NCBI GenBank assembly: GCA_035645555.1
Contig: DASQMI010000097.1
Location: 62,001-126,000 of the forward strand
DNA: 64,000 nt
Direction: 5' to 3'
Source: Lysobacter_F sp035645555
GTDB lineage: Bacteria > Pseudomonadota > Gammaproteobacteria > Xanthomonadales > Xanthomonadaceae
Part shown: positions 50,007-59,506 of the stretch, one piece after another
Numbering within the stretch: position 1 is the stretch's first letter
Layout of the letters: the number at the start of each line of letters is the position of its first letter
The notes under the pieces: model-generated
Told to the model about the DNA's origin: nothing
The model's input: the letters and a program-made list of their open reading frames with translations, nothing else
Database searches by the model: none
Program-made: the position numbers and the translations under genes

Positions 50007-51011
50007 GTGCCGTCCTACCCCGGACCTTCCGCAGCCCGCACCGGCGACGTCGTCGGCACCCTGCGGCTGCTGGGGTACATGGCGCTGGCGCTGGTGCTGA
50101 TCGCGATGGACCACCGCGGCGGCTGGCTGGCGCAGGCACGCCGCCAGGCCGATGCGCTGGTGCAGCCGCTGTGGGCGGCGGCCGGCCTGCCGGGCCGGCT
50201 GGTGGAGCGCCTCAACGAGGACGCCGGCACGATCGCCCAGCTCACCGCACGCAACCGCGAACTGCGCCGCCAGCTGCTGCTTAACCAGGCGCGGATGGCA
50301 CGGCTGCAGGCGCTCGCCGCCGACAACGCGCGCCTGCGCGGGCTGCTCGACGCTGCCCGCCGCGGCAACCTCGACGTGCTGCTGGTGCCGATCCTCGACA
50401 TCGACCTCGATCCCGCGCGCCACCGCATCGTGCTCGATGCCGGCCGCAACGCCGGCCTGCAGGTCGGGCAGAGCGTGATCGACGCCGGCGGCCTGCTCGG
50501 CCAGGTGGTCGGCACCACGCCGACCCACGCCCAGGTGCTGCTGGTGACCGATCCGGCGCATGCGGTGCCGGTGGTGGTGGTGCGCAACGGCGTGCGCCTG
50601 GTCGCCTACGGGACCGGCCGCAGCGACGGCCTCGCGCTGCGCGACGTGCCGATGTCCAGCGACATCAAGGTCGGCGACGTGCTGGTGACGTCCGGCCTCG
50701 GCAACCGCTTCGCACCCGGCTTTCCGGTCGGCACGGTTACGGCGCTGCGCCCGGACGAGAGCCGCGCGTTCCTGATCGGTGACGTGCGCCCGGCCGCGCA
50801 GCTCGATCGCGGCCGCGACGTGCTGGTGCAGCTGTCGGTGCCGCGCCGGCCGCCGGCGCTGCGCTTCGAGACACCGCCGCCGGCGCTGCCGGCCGCCACG
50901 GACGCAGCCACCGCGACGCCGGCACCCGTGCTGCCCGCGCCGAACGCCGCGGGCGAGGCACCGGCGACCACGCCGGCGCCTGCGTCCACCGACCCGGTGC
51001 GTGCACCATGA
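50007..51011 (+). CDS. mreC: Rod-shape determining protein MreC
   Basis: A 334-residue periplasmic scaffold protein of the elongasome. One N-terminal membrane helix (about 18-37, LLGYMALALVLIAMDH) is followed by a coiled coil (about 70-110, LTARNRELRRQLLLNQARMARLQALAADNARLRGLL) and two beta barrels (LVPILDIDLDPARHRIVLDAG..., GNRFAPGFPVGTV). The C-terminal 50 residues are Ala/Pro-rich and unlike E. coli. The start is GTG 50007, the only start that gives the usual N-terminus. The stop overlaps mreD by 4 nt. Confidence 0.93.
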   Translation: MPSYPGPSAARTGDVVGTLRLLGYMALALVLIAMDHRGGWLAQARRQADALVQPLWAAAGLPGRLVERLNEDAGTIAQLTARNRELRRQLLLNQARMARLQALAADNARLRGLLDAARRGNLDVLLVPILDIDLDPARHRIVLDAGRNAGLQVGQSVIDAGGLLGQVVGTTPTHAQVLLVTDPAHAVPVVVVRNGVRLVAYGTGRSDGLALRDVPMSSDIKVGDVLVTSGLGNRFAPGFPVGTVTALRPDESRAFLIGDVRPAAQLDRGRDVLVQLSVPRRPPALRFETPPPALPAATDAATATPAPVLPAPNAAGEAPATTPAPASTDPVRAP

Positions 51012-51493
51012 GCCGTGCGTATCCGCACTGGATCCTGCCGCTGAGCCTGCTCGGCGCGCTGCTGCTCGGCCTGCTGCCGCTGCCGGCGTCGCTGCAGCCG
51101 CTGCGTCCGTACTGGCTGGCGCTGGCGCTGGCGTACTGGGTGATCGAGGACCACGAGCGGGTCGGGCTCGGCTTCGCGTTCGTGGTCGGGCTGATCGCCG
51201 ACCTGGTGCTCGGCACGCTGCTCGGCGAGCAGGCGCTGCGGCTGGTGGTGCTCACCTTCATCGTGCAGCGCTTCCGCGCGCGGCTGCGCTTCTTCCCGCT
51301 GTGGCAGCAGGCGCTGGCGGTCGGCGCGCTGCTGCTCAACGACCGCATCGTCGGCGCCGCGGTGCATCTGGCGATCGGCGAGCCGACGCTGCCGGCGGCG
51401 TACTGGGTCGCGCCGGTGGTGGGCATGCTGCTGTGGCCGCCGGTGTTCCTCGCGCTCGACGCGTTGCGTCTGGGCGCGTGGCGGAGGCGCTGA
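51008..51493 (+). CDS. mreD: Rod-shape determining protein MreD
   Basis: A 161-residue membrane protein with about five hydrophobic segments. MSRAYPHWILPLSLLGALLLGLLPLP opens the protein and VIEDHERVGLGFAFVVGLIADLVLGTLLG is the conserved core with the Asp typical of MreD. It partners MreC in the elongasome. Its ATG overlaps the mreC stop. mrdA starts one base after its stop. Confidence 0.94.
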   Translation: MSRAYPHWILPLSLLGALLLGLLPLPASLQPLRPYWLALALAYWVIEDHERVGLGFAFVVGLIADLVLGTLLGEQALRLVVLTFIVQRFRARLRFFPLWQQALAVGALLLNDRIVGAAVHLAIGEPTLPAAYWVAPVVGMLLWPPVFLALDALRLGAWRRR

Positions 51494-51494
51494 G

Positions 51495-53435
51495 ATGCGC
51501 ATGCGCCCGCGTCGGGTGCTGAAGAACGGCCTGCAGGAGGCCGAGCAGTTCCGCCGCCGCGCCGCGCTCGCCTTCCTCGGCGTGCTGCTGGCGCTGGCCG
51601 GGCTGGGGTTCTGGTATTTCCGCCTGCAGGTGCTGCAGCACGCCGACTACGCGACGCGGTCGGAAGCCAACCGGGTCAAGCTGGTGCCGGTGGTGCCCGG
51701 ACGCGGGCTGATCTTCGACCGCAAGGGCCGCGTGCTCGCCGATAACGTCCCGGCATACCGCATCGACGTGGTGATGGACGAGGCCGGCGATCCGGAAGCG
51801 TGGCTGCCGCAGCTCGCGCGGGTGATCGCGCTGACGCCGGAGGACCTCGCGCGCTTCGAGGCCGCGCGCCGCGCCACGCCCGGCTTCCGGCCGATCACGC
51901 TCAAGCTGCGCCTGAGCGAGGAGGAGGCGGCGCGCTTCGCGGTCGACCGCTGGCGCTTCCCGGGCGTGGAGCTGGTGTCGTACCTGACCCGGCGCTATCC
52001 GCATGGGCCGCTGTTCGCGCACGTGATCGGCTACGTCGCCCGCGTCGACGAGAAGGACCTCGCGATGCTGGGTGAGGGCAACGCCGCGTTCTCCCACATC
52101 GGCAAGACCGGCCTGGAGCGTCATTACGAGGAAGCGCTGCGCGGCCGGCTCGGCTACGTCAAGGTCGAGACCAACGTCGAAGGCCGCGCGATGGGCGAGG
52201 CCGGGCGGGTGCCGGCGGTGCCCGGCACGGACCTGCGCCTGAGCATCGATCTCGACCTGCAGCGCGCGATGGTGCTGGCGTTCGGCGAGCTGCAGGGCTC
52301 GGCGGTCGCGGTCGATCCGCGCACCGGCGAGGTGCTCGGCATGGTCAGCCTGCCGGCGTACGACCCGAACCTGTTCGTCAACGGCATCGCGAGCAAGGAC
52401 TACAAGCCGCTGATCACCGATCCGGCGCGGCCGCTGTTCAACCGCAACGTGCTCGGCGGCGTGGCCCCGGGTTCGACGCTGAAGCCGCTGATCGCGCTCG
52501 CCGGGCTCGACAGCGGGCTGCGCACGCCCGACGACAAGGTGCTGTCCACCGGCGAGTTCCGCATCCCCGGCCAGCGCCGCGGCTATCGCGACTCGCACCT
52601 GCACGGCCACGGCTGGACCGATCTGCGCAAGTCGATCGCCGAATCGGTCAACACCTACTACTACAAGCTCGCGCTCGACATGGGCATCGAGCGTTTCGAC
52701 GACTACCTGCGCCGCTACGGTTTCGGCGAGCCGACCGGCATCGACCTCACCGGTGAGATCGGCGGCATCCTCCCGTCGCCGGAGTGGAAGCAGGCCAATC
52801 GCAAGGAGCGCTGGTATCCGGGCGACACGGTGATCAGCTCGATCGGCCAGGGCTTCTGGAAGGTGACGCCGCTGCAGCTCGTGCAGGCCACCGCCGCGCT
52901 CGCCAACGGCGGCGCATTGCGCCGGCCGCACCTGGTGCGCGACGTGCGCCGCGGCTTTGCCGCGCCGTGGCGTCCGCTGCCGCAGCCGCAGCCACGTCGC
53001 ATCAGCGACCGCGCGGACCACATCGGCGTGGTGCGCGAGGGCATGGCGATGACGATGGGCCCGGGCGGCACCGGCTGGGCGCAGGCGATCGGCGCGCCGT
53101 ACCGGATGGCCGGCAAGACCGGCACCGCGCAGGTGATCAGCCGCCGCGGCAGCGCCAGCCTGGATCCGCGCAGCCTGCCGATGCACCTGCGCCACCGCGC
53201 GCTGTTCGTCGGCTTCGCCCCGGCGGAGAACCCGACCATCGCGGTCGCGGTGGTGGTCGAGGGTGGCGGCTACGGCGCCAGCACCGCTGCGCCGATCGCG
53301 CGCAAGATCTTCGACGCCTGGCTGCTCGGCAAGATGCCGGAGCCGCCACCGCCGCCGCCGGGTGCGCCGGCGCCCGCCGCGGCCGCCGCTGCGCAGGCCG
53401 CGGTGGTGCCTGCGACCGGGAGCCCGCCGCGATGA
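51495..53435 (+). CDS. mrdA: Penicillin-binding protein 2
   Basis: A 646-residue class B transpeptidase for lateral wall elongation. An N-terminal membrane helix (about 25-45) is followed by the dimerisation domain with the family box PGRGLIFDRKGRVLADN, then the transpeptidase domain with Ser327 in STLK (Lys330), SVN in AESVNTYYYK, and KTGTAQ. A Pro/Ala-rich tail of about 30 residues (PPPPPPGAPAPAAAAA) extends beyond the E. coli protein. It is 1 nt from mreD and its stop overlaps the rodA start. Confidence 0.97.
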   Translation: MRMRPRRVLKNGLQEAEQFRRRAALAFLGVLLALAGLGFWYFRLQVLQHADYATRSEANRVKLVPVVPGRGLIFDRKGRVLADNVPAYRIDVVMDEAGDPEAWLPQLARVIALTPEDLARFEAARRATPGFRPITLKLRLSEEEAARFAVDRWRFPGVELVSYLTRRYPHGPLFAHVIGYVARVDEKDLAMLGEGNAAFSHIGKTGLERHYEEALRGRLGYVKVETNVEGRAMGEAGRVPAVPGTDLRLSIDLDLQRAMVLAFGELQGSAVAVDPRTGEVLGMVSLPAYDPNLFVNGIASKDYKPLITDPARPLFNRNVLGGVAPGSTLKPLIALAGLDSGLRTPDDKVLSTGEFRIPGQRRGYRDSHLHGHGWTDLRKSIAESVNTYYYKLALDMGIERFDDYLRRYGFGEPTGIDLTGEIGGILPSPEWKQANRKERWYPGDTVISSIGQGFWKVTPLQLVQATAALANGGALRRPHLVRDVRRGFAAPWRPLPQPQPRRISDRADHIGVVREGMAMTMGPGGTGWAQAIGAPYRMAGKTGTAQVISRRGSASLDPRSLPMHLRHRALFVGFAPAENPTIAVAVVVEGGGYGASTAAPIARKIFDAWLLGKMPEPPPPPPGAPAPAAAAAAQAAVVPATGSPPR

Positions 53436-54544
53436 ACGTCCTGCTGCACTGGTTCGCCGACCGCGTCGCGCGCTTCGCGCGTACGCTCGATCTGCCGATG
53501 CTCGGCGCGCTGCTGGCGCTGATGACGATCGGCCTGTTCGTGCTGTACAGCGCCGGCGACAAGTCGAGCCACTTGGTGGTCGCGCAGGGCGCACGCTTCG
53601 CGGTCGGGCTCGGCGCGATGTGGCTGCTGTCGCGGCTGCCGCCAGCGCAGCTGCGCTACTGGACGCCGTGGGCGTTCGCGCTGTCGCTGGTGCCGCTGCT
53701 GCTGGTGCTGGTGGTCGGCGAGGGCAAGCACGGCAACCACTGGATCAATCTCGGCGTGTTCTATTTCCAGCCGTCGGAGCTGCTCAAGCTGACCCTGCCG
53801 ATGATGGTCGCGTGGTACCTCAACCGCGAGATCCTGCCGCCGCGGCTGGGCACCGTGCTCGCCGCCGCCGCGCTGATCGGCGCGCCGACCCTGCTGATCC
53901 TGCTGCAGCCGGATTTCGGCACCGCGATGCTGGTCGCGTCCAGCGGCGCGTTCGCGCTCTATCTGGCCGGGCTGTCGTGGTGGTGGTTCGCCGCCGCGTT
54001 CGCCGGCGCCGCCGCCGCCGCGCCGGTGGCGTGGTTTTTCCTGCTGCGGCCGTACCAGAAGGACCGCATCCGCACCTTCCTCGATCCGGAATCCGATCCG
54101 CTCGGCACCGGCTGGAACATCATCCAGTCGAAGATCGCCATCGGCGGCGGCGGCCTCACCGGCAAGGGCTACCTGCAGGGCACGCAGTCGCATCTCAACT
54201 ACATCCCCGAGCACACCACCGATTTCATCTTCGCGGTGCTGGCCGAGGAGTTCGGCTGGATCGGCGTGGTGGTCGTGCTGGCGCTGTACCTGTTCGTGAT
54301 CGGCCGCTGCCTGTGGATCGCCGCCGGCGCGCGCGACGGCTATTCGCGCCTGCTCGCCGGCGCGCTCGGGCTTGCGTTCTGCGTGTACGTGATCGTCAAC
54401 GGCGGGATGATCTCCGGCCTGCTGCCGGTGGTCGGCGTGCCGATGCCACTGCTGAGCTACGGCGGCACCTCGGCGGTGTCGCTGCTCGCCGGCCTCGGCG
54501 TGGTGATGGCGGTGCGCGCGCACCGTCCGATGCACGGCCATTGA
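53432..54544 (+). CDS. mrdB: RodA peptidoglycan glycosyltransferase
   Basis: A 370-residue SEDS polymerase with about ten membrane helices that polymerises lipid II together with PBP2. Signatures are complete: FYFQPSELLKLTLPM, QPDFGTAMLV, TGKGYLQGTQSHLNYIPEHTTDFIFAVLAEEFG, and the C-terminal LPVVGVPMPLLSYGGTS with the Glu/Asp region. The ATGA overlap with mrdA couples the two. The hydrophobic N-terminus is normal. The mltB gene follows after 89 nt. Confidence 0.97.
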   Translation: MNVLLHWFADRVARFARTLDLPMLGALLALMTIGLFVLYSAGDKSSHLVVAQGARFAVGLGAMWLLSRLPPAQLRYWTPWAFALSLVPLLLVLVVGEGKHGNHWINLGVFYFQPSELLKLTLPMMVAWYLNREILPPRLGTVLAAAALIGAPTLLILLQPDFGTAMLVASSGAFALYLAGLSWWWFAAAFAGAAAAAPVAWFFLLRPYQKDRIRTFLDPESDPLGTGWNIIQSKIAIGGGGLTGKGYLQGTQSHLNYIPEHTTDFIFAVLAEEFGWIGVVVVLALYLFVIGRCLWIAAGARDGYSRLLAGALGLAFCVYVIVNGGMISGLLPVVGVPMPLLSYGGTSAVSLLAGLGVVMAVRAHRPMHGH

Positions 54545-54633
54545 GCGCGCGTTCTCACGAAGCTGACCCGCGTGTGCGAGACGTGCACGCGCGCGGTTCT
54601 GACGCGCCAACCTGCGTGCTACGCTCGCGCCCG

Positions 54634-55767
54634 ATGATCGAACGCACCGCACGCCGCGCCTGCATCGGCGCCCTCGCGCTCACGCTCGCCGCCTGCGCCA
54701 CCAAGGCGCCCGAACCGCCGCCGCAGACGGTCGTCGCCGCACCGACGCCAGTGCGTGCGCCGAGCGCGCCGGACGCGCACCTGCCGCCGCCGGTGGAAGC
54801 CAAGCCGCTCGACGTGGCGCGCGCGGAATTCGTGCGCGACACCGCGGCGAAGTACGGCATCGATCCCGGCTACATCGAGGGCGTGCTCGCCGGCGCGCAG
54901 ATGCGCGACAGCATCATCGCGGCGATGTCGCGTCCGGCGGAAGCGAAACCGTGGCGCGACTACCGGCCGCTGCTGGTGACGCCGGCGCGCATCGACGCCG
55001 GGCGCGCGTTCCTGGCCACGCACCGCGAGGCGCTGGCGCGGGTGGAGGCGCAGACCGGCGTGCCGGGCGAGGTGATCGTCGCCATCCTCGGCATCGAAAC
55101 CAGCTACGGCGGCAACACCGGCAAGTACCGCGTGCTGGATGCGCTGTACACGCTGGCGTTTGCCTATCCGCGCAGCGGCGACCCGGCCAAGGCCGAGCGC
55201 GAGGCGCGCCGCGAAGCGTTCTTCCGCAAGGAGCTCGGCGAACTGTTCGCGCTCGGCAAGGAAACCGGGTTCGACATCACCACGCTCACCGGCTCCTACG
55301 CCGGCGCGATGGGCTGGGGCCAGTTCATGCCGTCGAGCTACCGCGAGTTCGCGGTCGACGGCAACGGTGACGGCCGCCGCGACCTGTTCAACAGCCTGGA
55401 CGACGTGTTCGCCTCGGTCGCCAACTACTTCGTGCGCAAGGGCGGCTGGGTGCGCGGCGGCGTGGTCGCGGTGCCGGCGGTGCTGAACCCGGATGCGGTG
55501 GAGCTGGCCGCGCCCGGCCTGGAGCCGGTGTATCCGCTCGCCGAACTCGCCGCACGCGGGTACCGCCCGGCGCACGACGTGCCGGCCGACGCGCTCGCCA
55601 CCGTGCTGAAGCTGGACGGCGCGAACGGGCCGGAGTACTGGCTCGGGTTCCAGAACTTCTACGCGATCACCCGCTACAACATCTCCGCGCATTACGCGAT
55701 GGCGGTGTACCAGCTCGCCGAGGCGGTCGCCGGCCGCGCCGACACGCCGACCGCCGCGGCGCCATGA
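54634..55767 (+). CDS. mltB: Lytic murein transglycosylase B
   Basis: A 377-residue lipoprotein (signal LTLAAC, Cys21) that cleaves peptidoglycan glycan strands. The catalytic Glu155 lies in AILGIETSYGG, with TLTGSYAGAMGWGQFMPSSY after it and NFYAITRYNISAHYAMAVY near the C-terminus, both typical of MltB. It sits between rodA and rlpA. A tacgct hexamer ends 9 nt before the ATG. The stop overlaps rlpA by 4 nt (atga). Confidence 0.95.
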   Translation: MIERTARRACIGALALTLAACATKAPEPPPQTVVAAPTPVRAPSAPDAHLPPPVEAKPLDVARAEFVRDTAAKYGIDPGYIEGVLAGAQMRDSIIAAMSRPAEAKPWRDYRPLLVTPARIDAGRAFLATHREALARVEAQTGVPGEVIVAILGIETSYGGNTGKYRVLDALYTLAFAYPRSGDPAKAEREARREAFFRKELGELFALGKETGFDITTLTGSYAGAMGWGQFMPSSYREFAVDGNGDGRRDLFNSLDDVFASVANYFVRKGGWVRGGVVAVPAVLNPDAVELAAPGLEPVYPLAELAARGYRPAHDVPADALATVLKLDGANGPEYWLGFQNFYAITRYNISAHYAMAVYQLAEAVAGRADTPTAAAP

Positions 55768-56972
55768 GAGCGCTGGCCGTCGCCCTGTCGCCGCTGCTGC
55801 TGATCGGCTGCGCGAGCGCGCCGAAGCCGGCGCCGCCGTCGCCGACCACCGCGCCGCCGCCGGCCCCCGCACCCGCGTCCTCGTCGACGTCGGAAGCGCC
55901 GGCGCGCAAGGTGTCGCCGTATGCGCCCGCGCAGGAGGATCCGGCCAAGCGCGGCAACTACCGCGCTGGCGGGCTGTACGCGCCGGAGCAGAAGGATTCG
56001 GTGCCGAGCGAGCTGCCGGACGTGGAGCGCATCCCCGAGCCGGACGTGGTCGACGAGCCGCGCTCGCGCTACGGCAACCGCTCGCCGTACCAGGTGCTCG
56101 GCCGCAGCTACCACGTGCTCGACACGCCGCGCGGCTACGTCGAACGCGGCCTCGCCTCGTACTACGGCGCGAAGTTCCACGGCCGCCGCACCTCCAATCT
56201 GGAGGTGTACGACATGTACGCGTTCACCGCCGCGCACCGCACCCTGCCGCTGCCGAGCTATGCACGCGTCACCAACCTCGACAACGGCAAGTCGGTGATC
56301 GTGCGGGTCAACGACCGCGGCCCGTTCCACGACGGCCGGCTGATCGACCTCAGCTTCGCCGCGGCGGTAAAGATCGGCATCTATCCCGCCGGCACCGGCC
56401 GGGTCGAGGTGCGCGCGCTGACGCCGGAGGACGTCGGCAACGTCACCGCGCGCGCTCCGACGTCGGCCGCGCCGCCCGCCGACAGTGCGCTCGACCGGCT
56501 GGTGCAGGCGATGCCGGTCGCGAGCGCGCAGGCGGCCGAACCGGCGCCGCGTGCGGCGCCGGCGTCGGGCGACTACCGCTTCGACATGCGCCAGGACGGC
56601 CGGCCGATGACGGCCGACGAGTTCGACGCCTGGCTCAAGGCGCGGCAGGTGCGCATCGCCACCGGTCGGCCGGGTACGCCCGCGGCTTCGCCGCCCGCGC
56701 CGGCGCCTGCGGTGCCGCTGCCGCGCGCGGAACCTTCCGCCGCCGACGCGGTCACCCTGCAGGTGGCGAGCTTCGCCGCGCGCGGCAACGCCGACCGTGC
56801 GCTGGCGCTGCTGCGCGAGGCCGGCATCGACGGCCGGGTGTCCGATGCCCAGGTCAACGGCCAGCAGGTCTGGCGCCTGCGGGTCGGTCCGCTCGATGCC
56901 GACGCCGCGCCGGCGCTGGCGCAGCGCATCGCCGGGCTCGGCTTCGGCCCGCCGCAGCGCGTGCGCGAATGA
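55764..56972 (+). CDS. rlpA: RlpA, septal ring lytic transglycosylase with SPOR domain
   Basis: A 402-residue lipoprotein (LLLIGC). The double-psi barrel RlpA domain (about 130-220, ERGLASYYGAKFHGRRTSN and NDRGPFHDGRLIDLSFAAA) holds the catalytic Asp, and a C-terminal SPOR domain (about 327-400, VTLQVASFAARGNADRALALLREAGI) binds denuded septal glycan. Between them lies an Ala/Pro-rich linker. It digests peptide-free peptidoglycan at division. It overlaps mltB by 4 nt and precedes dacC. Confidence 0.95.
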   Translation: MRALAVALSPLLLIGCASAPKPAPPSPTTAPPPAPAPASSSTSEAPARKVSPYAPAQEDPAKRGNYRAGGLYAPEQKDSVPSELPDVERIPEPDVVDEPRSRYGNRSPYQVLGRSYHVLDTPRGYVERGLASYYGAKFHGRRTSNLEVYDMYAFTAAHRTLPLPSYARVTNLDNGKSVIVRVNDRGPFHDGRLIDLSFAAAVKIGIYPAGTGRVEVRALTPEDVGNVTARAPTSAAPPADSALDRLVQAMPVASAQAAEPAPRAAPASGDYRFDMRQDGRPMTADEFDAWLKARQVRIATGRPGTPAASPPAPAPAVPLPRAEPSAADAVTLQVASFAARGNADRALALLREAGIDGRVSDAQVNGQQVWRLRVGPLDADAAPALAQRIAGLGFGPPQRVRE

Positions 56973-57072
56973 GCGCCGTCGCGTCTCACCTAGGTCTATG
57001 TCGCGCGCCCGCGTGCGGGCGTACCGTATCCCCTTTCCACCCGGCCCACGCCGGATGCGGAGCAGTCCCACG

Positions 57073-58284
57073 ATGAAATCGCGCTTCACCTTCGCCGTCT
57101 TCGCCGCCGCCGCCCTGGCGGTGTCCTCCTTCGGGCTCGCGCTGGCGCAGCAGGCGCCCGCGCCGCGCGCGGCCGCGCCCGCCGCGCTGCCGCTGCCGGT
57201 TCCGCCGGCGCCGCAGGTGCAGGGCAGCGCGTGGGTGCTGATGGATTTCGCCAGCGGCAACATCCTGGCCGGGCACAACATCGATGCGCGGGTGGAGCCG
57301 GCCAGCATCACCAAGGTGATGACCAGCTACGTGATCGCCGCGGAGATCGCTGCCGGCCGGCTCAAGCCGACCGATCCGGTGATGATGAGCGAGAACGCGT
57401 GGCGCAAGGGCGGCGCCGGCACCGACGGCAGCTACTCCGGCTTCGAGGTCAACAAGACCGCGCCGCTGGAGCAGATGGAGAAGGGCATGGTGGTGCAGTC
57501 CGGCAACGACGCGGCGATCGCGCTCGCCGAGCACGTCGCCGGCAGCGAGGAGGCGTTCGCCGCGCTGATGAACCAGTACGCGCAGCGCATCGGTCTGAAG
57601 AACACCCGGTTCCGCAACGCCACCGGGCTCTCCGAGGAAGGCCATTATTCGACCGCGCGTGACCTGGCGCTGCTCGGCCGCGCGCTGATCCGCGATTTCC
57701 CGCGCGCGTACGCCTACAACAAGATCAAGGAGTTCACGGTCGGTCCGATCACCCAGACCAACCGCAACCGCCTGCTGTGGCGCGACCCGTCGGTGGACGG
57801 CATCAAGACCGGCCACCACTCCGGCGCCGGCTACTGCCTGATGGCCTCCGCGCAGCGCGGCGACCAGCGGCTGGTCTCGGTGGTGATGGGGTCGAGCTCC
57901 GACGACCAGCGCACCACCGACAGCCAGGCGCTGCTGAACTGGGGCTTCCGCTTTTTCGAGACCCATCGCCTGTACGACGCCGGCAAGACGATCGCCCGCC
58001 ACGCGGTCTGGAAGGGTGCCGCCGACGAGGTGCTGCTGGGCGTGGCCGAGCCGCTGATGGTGACCGTGCCGCGCGGCCGCTACCGCGAGCTGAGGCCGGT
58101 CATGGACGTGCCGAAGACGCTGGTGGCGCCGATCCGCAAGGGCCAGGCGATCGGCACCGTCAAGGTGATGCTGGGCGGCAAGGTGATCGCGCAGCGCCCG
58201 CTGGTGGCCACCCAGGCGATCGAGGAGGCCGGCTTCTTCAAGCGCCTCTGGCACGACCTGCTGATGTGGTGGGAATCGGTGTGA
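57073..58284 (+). CDS. dacC: D-alanyl-D-alanine carboxypeptidase (PBP5/6 family)
   Basis: A 403-residue penicillin-binding protein that trims the terminal D-Ala of wall pentapeptides. Signal peptide to about residue 27; Ser78 and Lys81 in SITK, SGN in VQSGNDAAI and Lys245 in KTGHHSG form the active site. The C-terminal PBP5 domain ends in an amphipathic helix (FFKRLWHDLLMWWESV) that holds it to the inner membrane. The symbol follows common use in this family. A terminator follows the stop. Confidence 0.95.
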   Translation: MKSRFTFAVFAAAALAVSSFGLALAQQAPAPRAAAPAALPLPVPPAPQVQGSAWVLMDFASGNILAGHNIDARVEPASITKVMTSYVIAAEIAAGRLKPTDPVMMSENAWRKGGAGTDGSYSGFEVNKTAPLEQMEKGMVVQSGNDAAIALAEHVAGSEEAFAALMNQYAQRIGLKNTRFRNATGLSEEGHYSTARDLALLGRALIRDFPRAYAYNKIKEFTVGPITQTNRNRLLWRDPSVDGIKTGHHSGAGYCLMASAQRGDQRLVSVVMGSSSDDQRTTDSQALLNWGFRFFETHRLYDAGKTIARHAVWKGAADEVLLGVAEPLMVTVPRGRYRELRPVMDVPKTLVAPIRKGQAIGTVKVMLGGKVIAQRPLVATQAIEEAGFFKRLWHDLLMWWESV

Positions 58285-58291
58285 TCGCAAC

Positions 58292-58320
58292 GGAGCCGGC
58301 GCACGCCGGCTCCTTCGTTT
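58292..58320 (+). terminator. Terminator after dacC
   Basis: The arms ggagccggc and gccggctcc form a 9-bp perfect stem with loop gcac, followed by ttcgttt. It lies 8 nt after the dacC stop. Confidence 0.8.
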
Positions 58321-58443
58321 AGGTGCCCGCCGCGGGCCTGCCTCCACCTGCCCGTGACAGGCGCTATGCTGGCGCCGGCACCGCCACGGCCGGATCCGCA
58401 GGACGCGACCCGGCCGCCGTTCCCCCGACTTCAGGACCTTTAC

Positions 58444-59394
58444 ATGACCCGCACGCTCACGCTTCTCGCCACCGCCGGCCTGGTCGCGCTCGCCGCGCTC
58501 CCCGCGCAGGCCCAGCGCGCCAGCGCCCAGCAGATCCGCGCCGAGAAGACCGCCCAGATTCCCACCTGCGCCAAGCCGCTCGGCACGCTGTCGGTGATCG
58601 AGCCGGAGCACGGCACGCACTGGTGGACCGGCCACCAGCTGCCGGCCCCGAGCAAGCTCATCAAGTACTTCGTGCAGCGCTCGCGCTGCTTCACCCTGGT
58701 CGACCGCGGCGCCGGCATGGACGCGGCCATGCGCGAGCGCGCGCTCGCCTCCGACGGCCAGCTGCGCGGCCGTTCCAACATCGGCAAGGGCCAGGTGAAG
58801 GCGGCCGATTACGTGATGATCCCGGACCTGATCTCGGCCAACAACGACGCCAGCGGCAACTCGGTCGGCGGCCTGCTCGGCGGCCTGGTCGGCGGCAAGG
58901 CGGGCGCGGTGCTCGGCGGCATCAACCTGCGGCGCAAGACCGCGGACGTGCTGCTGACCGTGACCGACGTGCGCTCCTCCGAGCAGGTGGCGATGTCCGA
59001 GGGCCACGCCAACAAGACCGACCTCGGCTGGGGCGCGGGCGGCGGCCTGTTCTCCGGCAGCGGCTTCGGCGCCGCCGGCGCCAGCGGCTACGCCAACACC
59101 GAGATCGGGCAGGTCATCACGCTGGCCTACCTGCAGGCCTACACCGACATCGTCGCCCAGCTCGGCGGCCTGCCGGACAATGCCAGCGCGGCCAACGCCA
59201 CCCAGGCGGTGACCGTGGTCAAGCCGGCGCGCCTGTTCGCCAATGCCAGCGGCAGCGGCAAGGTGGTGCGCTCGCTCGAGGTCGGCATGATGCTGTACCC
59301 GACTGGCAACAAGCAGGGCGTGATGTGGGAAGTCGAGGACGAGTTCGGCAACAAGGGCTGGGTGTCCTCGACCCTGCTCGAACTGTCCAAGTAA
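58444..59394 (+). CDS. CsgG/HfaB-like secreted protein with SH3-like C-terminus
   Basis: A 316-residue secreted protein: signal peptide to about residue 23. The N-terminal half has a CsgG-like fold (LSVIEPEHGTHWW, KLIKYFVQRSRCFTLVDRGAG, GKGQVKAADYVMIPDLISA), with a glycine-rich segment (NSVGGLLGGLVGGKAG). The C-terminal 80 residues look like an SH3b-type domain (ARLFANASGSGKVVRSLEVGMMLYPTGNKQGVMWEVEDEFGNKGWV). The lipobox Cys of true CsgG is missing, so an outer-membrane pore is doubtful. A possible tatgct -10 box lies near 58365. Confidence 0.75.
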   Translation: MTRTLTLLATAGLVALAALPAQAQRASAQQIRAEKTAQIPTCAKPLGTLSVIEPEHGTHWWTGHQLPAPSKLIKYFVQRSRCFTLVDRGAGMDAAMRERALASDGQLRGRSNIGKGQVKAADYVMIPDLISANNDASGNSVGGLLGGLVGGKAGAVLGGINLRRKTADVLLTVTDVRSSEQVAMSEGHANKTDLGWGAGGGLFSGSGFGAAGASGYANTEIGQVITLAYLQAYTDIVAQLGGLPDNASAANATQAVTVVKPARLFANASGSGKVVRSLEVGMMLYPTGNKQGVMWEVEDEFGNKGWVSSTLLELSK

Positions 59395-59412
59395 GTCCGT
59401 ACCGATGCGACG

Positions 59413-59439
59413 AAGGGCGCGGGCGACCGCGCCCTTTTT
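59413..59439 (+). terminator. Terminator after the CsgG-like gene
   Basis: aagggcgcgg and ccgcgccctt pair over 10 bp with loop gcga, followed by a T run (ttttt) with only one base between. Confidence 0.87.
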
Positions 59440-59471
59440 CGTGGGCGGAACACTGTCGCGCGCGGCCCGGC

Positions 59472-59500
59472 TTGGGTTCGCCCGGCCGCGGCCCGATAAT
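59472..59500 (+). promoter_or_regulatory. Promoter of ybeD, with -10 box 7 nt from the start codon
   Basis: ttgggt (59472-59477) and gataat (59495-59500) are 17 bp apart. The -10 box ends exactly 7 nt before the ATG at 59507, so the mRNA is probably leaderless. It is the only member of this group with a fair -35 element. Confidence 0.55.
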
Positions 59501-59506
59501 CCGGAC

